The position numbers and the translations under genes were made by a program. Below are positions 1-4,915 of a stretch of 8,058 nt of DNA, one piece after another. Under the pieces are notes generated by a model. It was not told the origin of the DNA, searched no databases, and saw nothing but the letters and a program-made list of their open reading frames with translations. Numbering within the stretch: position 1 is the first letter of the stretch; the number at the start of each line of letters is the position of its first letter. This DNA is from Candidatus Dojkabacteria bacterium (GTDB lineage Bacteria; Patescibacteriota; Dojkabacteria; SC72; T1SED10-24), in NCBI GenBank assembly GCA_003560355.1, contig PWIP01000050.1, positions 1 to 8,058 on the forward strand, given 5' to 3'.

Positions 1-145
1 AAAGAAGCTGAGCAATTATTGTATTTGCATTGTCTGTGTTTATTACACCACTGAGGAATATAATTCGGTCTTTTAAGAGCCTTGAGTAAATGTCATAGGC
101 TCTTTCTCCTTCATGTGTTTTTTCTATTACTGTAGGTATTAGCAT
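1..145 (-). CDS. clpP: ATP-dependent Clp protease proteolytic subunit ClpP, N-terminal part
   Basis: ClpP is the serine peptidase that forms the barrel of the Clp protease and degrades proteins unfolded by ClpX or ClpA/C in the cytoplasm. Translating the minus strand from the ATG at 145-143 gives 48 complete codons beginning [10 protein letters not shown], followed by [18 protein letters not shown] and then NTIIAQLL. This matches the highly conserved ClpP N-terminus (usual form [20 protein letters not shown], then a stretch ending IAQLLFL). The rest, including the catalytic Ser, His and Asp, lies beyond the left edge, so activity cannot be judged. The start codon follows the trigger factor stop after one base (TAA-T-ATG), which implies co-transcription and probably translational coupling. 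No convincing Shine-Dalgarno sequence is seen, since the upstream bases are an A-rich run coding for the Lys-rich tail of trigger factor. tig-clpP adjacency is a common bacterial arrangement, and clpX often follows. Confidence 0.93.
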   Translation of the reverse strand, partial: MLIPTVIEKTHEGERAYDIYSRLLKDRIIFLSGVINTDNANTIIAQLL

Positions 146-146
146 A

Positions 147-1226
147 TTATTTTTTCTTTTTTGTATCTGTTTTTTTACTTTTTACCTCTGCCTTTTGTTC
201 TTTCAAGACCTCCTTCATTAATTTCTCATAAGCTTTTTGCTTAATAATTACGTTTTTTATATTATTCCTCCATATTGGATCATTTTCTACTCCCTCTGGA
301 AGCTCTTGTCCTCTAGTCATTTTAATATTTTTTATCCCTTCTTCAAGTTCTTGTTCAGTAACTTTTATGTTTGTTGTTTTTCCGAAAAGTTTTAAGAGAG
401 CATCTGCCTCTAAAGCTTCCTTTGCGTCTTTCATCCAAACTTCTCTTAGGTCTTCAATTTTTGTATTGTTGTTTTTACAAAAATCCTCAAGAGTCATATT
501 TGCATTCTTTAGTTCTGTTAAAAAAGATTTCTCTCTTTCCCTTGCTTCAAACTCTATTGCTTCTTGCGGAACTTCAATTCCTGAAAGCTCTATAGCTTGT
601 GTCATAACTTTGTGCTCAGCATTTTGTCTTACTATTCTCTCTTTTTCTTTTTTTAGTAATTTTTTAACTTCTCCTTCCAAACCCTTTAAGTCTTTAACAC
701 CTTCTAATTTGTAAAGACTTGCTGTTTCCTTCGCCCATTTATCATCAGGTTTTTGTCCCTTGCCTTCTAGTGCACTTCTTGTAAACATTTCAGACATTGT
801 ATTAGTTATTTCTTCTTTTTTTACAGTAGCATCTTCTATCTCAACCTTAATCTTTTTGATATCTCCTAGCTTGTATTCGGGTAGTGTTGTAAATTTAATT
901 TTAAGTTCTAAATCTTCCTCTTTTGTTAAATCTGGCATTTGTGTATATTCTGGTGGTGCAATTAATTCTATCTTTTCCGTATTTATTAATTCAGTTAGAA
1001 AAGGAGGAACAACCTTTTCTAAAGCTTGAAGGGAAAGCATGTGCTTTACCTGTTCATCAAGCATATCTAAGGGAGCTTTGCCTTTTCTAAAACCTTTGAC
1101 GTCTAATTTTTCTGCTTCTTTTTTTAGTAATTCTTCATACGTTTTTTTAAAAACCTTGTAAGGAATTTTTAAACTTGCATTTATGTAAGAACCTTCTTTT
1201 TTTTCAATCTTGTAATCTATTTTCAT
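147..1226 (-). CDS. tig: Trigger factor lacking the PPIase domain
   Basis: Trigger factor is the ribosome-bound chaperone that meets nascent chains at the exit tunnel. With the ATG at 1226-1224 the product has 359 residues, against about 430 in E. coli. Residues 1-130 are the ribosome-binding domain, with the signature GFRKGKAP at 45-52. Residues about 161-345 match the helical C-terminal chaperone domain, beginning PDDKWAKE, the counterpart of the usual ELxxEFxK stretch after the PPIase domain. Between them, where the FKBP-type PPIase domain of roughly 90 residues normally lies, there is only a short link (about 140-160), and none of the usual FKBP motifs such as the IPGFE stretch are present. 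The tail from 341 is Lys-rich. A TTG at 1253 would add nine residues (MVFNFFNIV); I prefer the ATG because it aligns with the family N-terminus. It lies 32 bases after the sortase stop and one base before clpP, so the three are probably one operon. Confidence 0.92.
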   Translation of the reverse strand: MKIDYKIEKKEGSYINASLKIPYKVFKKTYEELLKKEAEKLDVKGFRKGKAPLDMLDEQVKHMLSLQALEKVVPPFLTELINTEKIELIAPPEYTQMPDLTKEEDLELKIKFTTLPEYKLGDIKKIKVEIEDATVKKEEITNTMSEMFTRSALEGKGQKPDDKWAKETASLYKLEGVKDLKGLEGEVKKLLKKEKERIVRQNAEHKVMTQAIELSGIEVPQEAIEFEAREREKSFLTELKNANMTLEDFCKNNNTKIEDLREVWMKDAKEALEADALLKLFGKTTNIKVTEQELEEGIKNIKMTRGQELPEGVENDPIWRNNIKNVIIKQKAYEKLMKEVLKEQKAEVKSKKTDTKKKK

Positions 1227-1258
1227 AACTATATTAAAAAAATTAAATACCAAAACTC

Positions 1259-1960
1259 TTAGATGATACCATAGTCTTTGTCCATTTTTCCAGTAATTAC
1301 CAATCTTTTTTCAGCCGTCCAGAGTGGAGTGCATGTTATTAGGGTTATTCTGTAATCTGAAGTGTTTGAAAGAATGGATGTATCATTTTTATCCACTACT
1401 CTTACATTTATGACAGTGTAGTTGAATTGATTGTTTTTTTGCTCTATTACTAATTCATCCCCTATTTTGACTTGGTCTAGATTGAAAAAAGTATCTCTTC
1501 TAGGAGGTAGGTGCAAAAATCTATGCCCTATTATTATTGTATTCCCTCTTTCTCCGGGTGGAGGTGAGAGAGGATGATACCAAAAACCTCTTTCTAGAGC
1601 ATTTGCATCGTCTCCATCTACAACCCATCCTTCAATTTCAGCGGATCTAATTTTTAAAACAGTTTCTTTCTCTTCCAGTTTTACAACTTCATTCTCTTCT
1701 TTGTATTTTTGCAATTGTTCTTGGGAAAGGTATTCTAGAGTCCCCTCTTGTCCTTGTTCAGCACTTGCCTGCAGTATTGTTGGGTAGGAGATTTTGGAAA
1801 AAAGATTTAGTGTTGTATTGTTTGCAACCTGAGCCGAGTCCAGTTGATTGAGTTGAATTTTTATTGAAGAATAATTTGGATAAATCAAAAAAAAGGCCGA
1901 GCCAAGAATGACTAATAGTAATAATAATAGTGCTGTTATTTTTAACAAGGTCTTTTTCAT
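1259..1960 (-). CDS. Sortase (class D/E-like transpeptidase), membrane-anchored
   Basis: Sortases cut a C-terminal sorting signal and join the protein to the cell envelope or to another subunit. The 233-residue product has a short basic N-terminus (MKK), one hydrophobic segment at about 8-27 serving as signal anchor, a spacer region, and a sortase fold from about 103 to 226. The catalytic set is complete: His146 in IIIGHRF, Cys210 in TLITCTP, and Arg219 in EKRLVITG. The His-to-Cys distance of 64 residues equals that of SrtA. The TCTP motif and the short Cys-Arg distance resemble class D/E enzymes, though exact class assignment would need a tree. The ATG at 1960-1958 is followed directly by a typical signal-anchor sequence and lies six bases after a perfect TATAAT, so the message may be leaderless. 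It is first in an apparent operon with tig and clpP and is divergent from a membrane protein with Ig-like domains, a possible partner (inference). Confidence 0.9.
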   Translation of the reverse strand: MKKTLLKITALLLLLLVILGSAFFLIYPNYSSIKIQLNQLDSAQVANNTTLNLFSKISYPTILQASAEQGQEGTLEYLSQEQLQKYKEENEVVKLEEKETVLKIRSAEIEGWVVDGDDANALERGFWYHPLSPPPGERGNTIIIGHRFLHLPPRRDTFFNLDQVKIGDELVIEQKNNQFNYTVINVRVVDKNDTSILSNTSDYRITLITCTPLWTAEKRLVITGKMDKDYGII

Positions 1961-1966
1961 TGTTAA

Positions 1967-1975
1967 ATTATACCA
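1967..1975 (-). promoter_or_regulatory. Extended -10 promoter for the sortase-tig-clpP operon
   Basis: Read on the minus strand, the bases are TGGTATAAT: a perfect TATAAT (1972-1967) with the TGn extension in front. No good -35 box lies 16-18 bases upstream, as expected for an extended -10 promoter. Only six bases (TTAACA) separate the -10 hexamer from the sortase ATG, so a start 6-7 bases downstream of the box would fall at or next to the A of the ATG. This predicts a leaderless transcript. No Shine-Dalgarno sequence is present. Confidence 0.6.
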
Positions 1976-2002
1976 TGGCTTGCTCTTGCAGAAAAATCTA
2001 AA

Positions 2003-2031
2003 ATGATATAAACTAGAAATATGTATATAAT
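2003..2031 (+). promoter_or_regulatory. Sigma70-type promoter for the Ig-like membrane protein gene
   Basis: A perfect TATAAT lies at 2026-2031. Seventeen bases upstream, at 2003-2008, ATGATA matches TTGACA at four of six positions. Transcription would start near 2038, giving a leader of about ten bases before the ATG at 2049. A short AGG at 2040-2042 could act as a minimal ribosome binding site. This promoter is divergent from the sortase promoter, and the two share the 88-base intergenic region 1961-2048. Confidence 0.55.
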
Positions 2032-2048
2032 TTTTTTATAGGTTTACT

Positions 2049-2948
2049 ATGTCTCCTAAAAAAGATAGGCGTTCTGGTAGTATGATTGATAAGACAAAAT
2101 CTCATGTAGATTCCATGGACAACAGTTTTGGTCGCAAAGTTGTTGGGATGGGTTTTGCTCTTGTTGGTCTTTTATTAATTCTTGGTGTAATTGTTCTGAA
2201 TGTTATTAGCAACGTTGAACCAGAATTAGACGAAGAATTAAATGTTCCTAAATTAGATGAAATTGTTGCACATACGAATGAAGATGAAATTGTCATTTCT
2301 GGTAAAGTTGAGGATGCCCAGCAGGTTATTATTTATGTGAATGACGAAATGATTAGGGATGTTGTTTCTGTGGAAGACGAAAAGTTCTCGTATTCATATG
2401 ATATTCCAGAAGAAGGAGAATATGTTTTTGAAGCTATTAGTGTGGAAGGTTTCCCTTTTCGTAGGGGTAGTGAAAGATCAAACGCTGTAAGTACTTCAGT
2501 AGATTGGACTCCTCCTTCTGCTGATGTAAAGATAGAATATGAGGAGGAGGTGGCTACAGGTTTGGTTAATGTTACTGGAGAAGTAGAGCCTCATGTTTTT
2601 GTAAGACTTCTTGATAATGGTGATGTCGCATATGAGGTACAAGCTGATGAGGAGGGTTTGTTTGAAATTGAGAATGTGCGTTTAGAAGCAGGAGAAAATG
2701 AATTTAGAGTTGAGCTAGAAGATAGGGCTGGTAACAAGAATGTTTTGGCTAGGAGAGTTGTTGTGACTTCACTTGTAGATGCTCCTGAAGTTTTGGGAGA
2801 GGATATTCCAGAAGCTTCTGGTGACTTAATTCGTGCTATGGCTGCTTTGTTTAATAACAGGATGATGATGATTTTTGGTGTTTTAGCAATTTTGGCATTG
2901 GTATTAAGTTCAGGAATGGTTGCAATTAAAAAGAGAAATGAGTTATAG
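2049..2948 (+). CDS. Two-TM membrane protein with two Ig-like (beta-sandwich) domains
   Basis: The 299-residue product has a basic cytoplasmic N-terminus (residues 1-30), a hydrophobic segment at about 31-53, a long acidic external region, and a second hydrophobic segment at about 272-293 followed by the short basic tail KKRNEL. The external region holds two repeats that look like bacterial Ig-like modules: about 69-153 (VISGKVEDAQQVIIYVNDE) and about 156-240 (VTGEVEPHVFVRLLDNG, ending ELEDRAGNKN). They are joined by DWTPPSADV, a typical inter-module linker. No enzyme motif is visible. Such proteins usually act in surface structure or adhesion, but the exact role is unknown. Its gene is divergent from a sortase gene. 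The C-terminal order IPEASG (253-258), hydrophobic segment, basic tail recalls a sorting signal, but there is no true LPXTG and the spacing is long. The gene ends in TAG and is followed by a strong terminator, so it is probably monocistronic. Confidence 0.8.
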   Translation: MSPKKDRRSGSMIDKTKSHVDSMDNSFGRKVVGMGFALVGLLLILGVIVLNVISNVEPELDEELNVPKLDEIVAHTNEDEIVISGKVEDAQQVIIYVNDEMIRDVVSVEDEKFSYSYDIPEEGEYVFEAISVEGFPFRRGSERSNAVSTSVDWTPPSADVKIEYEEEVATGLVNVTGEVEPHVFVRLLDNGDVAYEVQADEEGLFEIENVRLEAGENEFRVELEDRAGNKNVLARRVVVTSLVDAPEVLGEDIPEASGDLIRAMAALFNNRMMMIFGVLAILALVLSSGMVAIKKRNEL

Positions 2949-2976
2949 TTAAATGTTGTTAGCGTTTCCATTACTC

Positions 2977-3005
2977 AGAACCACCCACATGGGTGGTTCT
3001 TTTTG
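2977..3005 (+). terminator. Rho-independent terminator after the Ig-like protein gene
   Basis: A perfect 10-bp stem, AGAACCACCC (2977-2986) with GGGTGGTTCT (2991-3000), closes a four-base loop ACAT. It is followed by a T-rich tract from 2999 onward (CTTTTTGTTG). It lies 28 bases after the stop codon of the upstream gene. Confidence 0.92.
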
Positions 3006-3008
3006 TTG

Positions 3009-3014
3009 TATAAT
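3009..3014 (+). promoter_or_regulatory. -10 box for the DUF2085 gene, almost leaderless
   Basis: A perfect TATAAT begins four bases after the T-tract of the preceding terminator and ends eight bases before the ATG at 3023. A transcript starting 7-8 bases after the box would have a leader of zero to two bases. No -35 box is recognisable, because its expected place falls within the terminator hairpin. No Shine-Dalgarno sequence precedes the ATG. Confidence 0.5.
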
Positions 3015-3022
3015 ATTTGGTT

Positions 3023-3661
3023 ATGTCTAAAGTTTTTTCGTTTTTAGGAAAATATATTACGGAAATAATGGTTTTTTTTTTAACAATTTACGCTATTATG
3101 CCCTTTTTTTCTCCCCTACTCTTTTCTTTCAATCCTGATTCTGTTGTTGCAAAGAACATTCAAAATATATACACACTTTTTTGTCATCAAAGACCTCAGA
3201 GTTCTTTGTTTCTTTTTGGAGGTGAAGATTCTCAATTTTTTTACACACTTGAAGAATTAAAAGAGTTAGAAATTGTTCCGCAAGATAGTTTAGTATCAAG
3301 AGGTTTGGGATATTGGGGGAATGAAGAAGTTGGTTACAAGGTTGCGTATTGTATTAGGGATGTAGGTATTTATTCTGCTCTTTCTTTAATGGGTTTGCTT
3401 CTTGTAATTTATATGAATCTTAAAAAGAAAATTGTAAAAGTACATTGGTCTATCATATTGCTCTTAATGTTACCAATGGCTCTTGATGGTATTTTCCAAT
3501 TTGCTGTTATGTTTTTTGATATAGGTTGGGTACCTGAAGCATATCTTCTTAGTATGCACAAAAAATTAGTAACGGGAATTTTGTTTGGCATAGGCGGAGC
3601 TCTCTTGGTTTTTCCAAATTTGAAAGACGCATCAAAATTAGGGTATAATGGAAAAGAGTGA
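3023..3661 (+). CDS. DUF2085 family membrane protein
   Basis: The 212-residue product matches the DUF2085 pattern. It has a hydrophobic N-terminal segment (about 13-35), then IYTLFCHQRPQSS (49-61) carrying the hallmark CHQxP, then GYKVAYCIRDVGIY (104-117), the counterpart of the usual CxRCxGIY, then three further hydrophobic segments at about 118-131, 143-166 and 183-197, with PMALDGIFQ (151-159) being the conserved PxxxDGxxQ. Function is unknown; the Cys and His residues suggest metal or redox chemistry near the membrane (inference). In this copy the second Cys of CxRC is Asp113. I chose the ATG at 3023; a TTG at 3017 is in frame but too close to the -10 box. The gene lies alone behind a terminator and its own promoter, 27 bases before the next gene, and ends in TGA. 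Confidence 0.85.
   Translation: MSKVFSFLGKYITEIMVFFLTIYAIMPFFSPLLFSFNPDSVVAKNIQNIYTLFCHQRPQSSLFLFGGEDSQFFYTLEELKELEIVPQDSLVSRGLGYWGNEEVGYKVAYCIRDVGIYSALSLMGLLLVIYMNLKKKIVKVHWSIILLLMLPMALDGIFQFAVMFFDIGWVPEAYLLSMHKKLVTGILFGIGGALLVFPNLKDASKLGYNGKE
3620..3649 (+). promoter_or_regulatory. Candidate sigma70 promoter inside the 3' end of the DUF2085 gene
   Basis: TTGAAA at 3620-3625 (five of six matches to TTGACA) and a perfect TATAAT at 3644-3649 are 18 bases apart. The start would be near 3656, just before the DUF2085 stop, giving a leader of about 33 bases for the AI-2E family gene. Being inside coding sequence, it could be a chance match in AT-rich DNA. Confidence 0.45.
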
Positions 3662-3688
3662 CATTTTTATTTTACTGCTTAAAAACCC

Positions 3689-4882
3689 ATGTCTAAGGAA
3701 TTTTCAATGAAGATGAACAAATCAAAGATTGATTTGACTGAGACGGAATCTGAGAAGAAAGAGAAAAAAGGTAAGAGATTTTCTTCCTCTTTTAATGGTG
3801 GTGGTAGTAAAGTTGTTAAGATTGAAATACCACCTAAAACTATAATTACTGTAGTTTTAGTAGCTGTAGGATTGTATCTTGCTGTTAGATTGGTGAATGT
3901 ATTTATTATACTTTTTTTCGCTATGGTTTTGGCTTCTGCTACTCTTCCACTAATTAGTGGTATGGTTAAGAAAGGTTTTCCAAGATGGCTTTCCATAGGT
4001 TTGGTTTACGTGTTATTAATATCCTTCTTGTCTTCATTGGTTCTTTTAATTGTTTTTCCTTTAATATCTCAAACAGCTCAGTTTAGTGAAAAAATAGTTA
4101 GTATTTCTGAAAGCTCATTGGAATCGTTGGAAGAATTACAAATACCTGCTTTGGGTATAGATGGTGTAGAACTTCAGGTCTATTTTTTAGAACATATAGA
4201 GCAAGTATCTAAGGAAATAATACCTTCGGCTGCAGGTGCTGTGACAGCAATTTCAACAACAATAGATGCCCTTATGGGTTTCGGTGGCCTTATTATAATG
4301 GTTTTAACAATACTCATTCTTTCCATATATATTGTTGTTGACCATGACCGTGTTGTTGATTTAATATTGATTAGGATACACGAAAAGGAAAAAAGAGAAC
4401 GAATACGTGAACTAATTGTTGATGTAGAATACAAACTAGGTAGATGGCTCGTTGGGCAAAGTATTGTTAGTTCTGTAGTTGGATTTTTAACTTGGACTGT
4501 TTTGATGGTTTTTCAAGTTCCATTTGCCCTACCTTTGGCTGCTTTAGCAGCTCTTCTTGAAGTTATGCCTAATTTAGGGCCTGTTCTTGTATCTATACCA
4601 ATAACCTTGATAGCACTTTTGGCTCATGGTCCCTTAGTAGCACTTTTGGTTTTGGTTTCTTACATCATTATTCAACAACTACAAAGTTATCTTTTAAGTC
4701 CTAGGATTATGGGTAAAGTTGTTGGTGTACACCCACTCGTTATTTTTGTAGCCATGATTACTGGTTTTACTCTTGCTGGAATTATTGGAGCTGTATTAGC
4801 TATTCCTACTTTGGTATTATTGAAAATAGGATATAAATTTTACAGAGACTTGCAAAAATTGAAAGCAAAGGGTATGGTATGA
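3689..4882 (+). CDS. AI-2E family transporter (PerM/TqsA-like permease)
   Basis: AI-2E family proteins are polytopic inner-membrane permeases. Some members export autoinducer-2 or act as sodium/proton antiporters, but the substrate of most is unknown. The 397-residue product begins with a long charged, Lys/Glu/Ser-rich cytoplasmic tail (1-50). Hydrophobic segments follow at about 51-65, 68-90, 100-128, 195-217, 257-277, 279-313, 315-330 and 350-380. Family motifs are clear: EVMPNLGP at 291-298 and SPRIMGKVVGVHPLV at 337-351, then a Gly-rich GFTLAGIIGAVLAIP stretch ending at 373. A soluble loop (129-190) sits where the family has its extracytoplasmic loop. The longest ATG start is given, but the ATG at 3707 (Met7) is preceded by AAGGA at 3695-3699 with good spacing and may be the true start. 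The gene ends in TGA and is 33 bases upstream of the PEP-synthase-like gene, probably co-transcribed. Confidence 0.9.
   Translation: MSKEFSMKMNKSKIDLTETESEKKEKKGKRFSSSFNGGGSKVVKIEIPPKTIITVVLVAVGLYLAVRLVNVFIILFFAMVLASATLPLISGMVKKGFPRWLSIGLVYVLLISFLSSLVLLIVFPLISQTAQFSEKIVSISESSLESLEELQIPALGIDGVELQVYFLEHIEQVSKEIIPSAAGAVTAISTTIDALMGFGGLIIMVLTILILSIYIVVDHDRVVDLILIRIHEKEKRERIRELIVDVEYKLGRWLVGQSIVSSVVGFLTWTVLMVFQVPFALPLAALAALLEVMPNLGPVLVSIPITLIALLAHGPLVALLVLVSYIIIQQLQSYLLSPRIMGKVVGVHPLVIFVAMITGFTLAGIIGAVLAIPTLVLLKIGYKFYRDLQKLKAKGMV
3695..3699 (+). promoter_or_regulatory. Possible Shine-Dalgarno favouring an internal start at 3707
   Basis: AAGGA lies seven bases before the ATG at 3707, codon 7 of the AI-2E family gene as annotated from 3689. 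The ATG at 3689 itself has only AAAAACCC in front of it. If this site is used, the protein starts MKMNKSKIDL and has 391 residues. Confidence 0.4.
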
Positions 4883-4915
4883 GGGATAATATAAATTTTG
4901 AAACTGCCTGAGTAA

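Noticed and set aside
367..1029. Open frames on the plus strand within the trigger factor region
   Set aside because: They are Ser/Phe/Leu-rich antisense shadows of tig with no family resemblance and no start signals.
1251..1253. TTG start for trigger factor, nine codons upstream
   Set aside because: The ATG at 1226 matches the family N-terminus; the added MVFNFFNIV has no counterpart.
1973..1978. CCATGG palindrome in the divergent promoter region as an operator
   Set aside because: Six bases are too short and the symmetry does not extend outward.
3017..3019. TTG start for the DUF2085 gene
   Set aside because: It lies two bases after the TATAAT box, so it would be upstream of the expected transcript start; the ATG at 3023 fits better.
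4885..4890. GATAAT as a -10 box for the PEP-synthase-like gene
   Set aside because: The nearest TTGAAA (4859-4864) is 20 bases away, too long a spacer, and there is no TGn extension; co-transcription with the permease gene is simpler.
3659..4894. Recoded UGA (as in Gracilibacteria or Absconditabacteria), because both TGA stops are soon followed by in-frame TAA (3680-3682 and 4892-4894)
   Set aside because: No TGA interrupts any of the long genes, Gly and Trp use normal codons, and the extensions would be only seven and three residues; tandem stops explain this.
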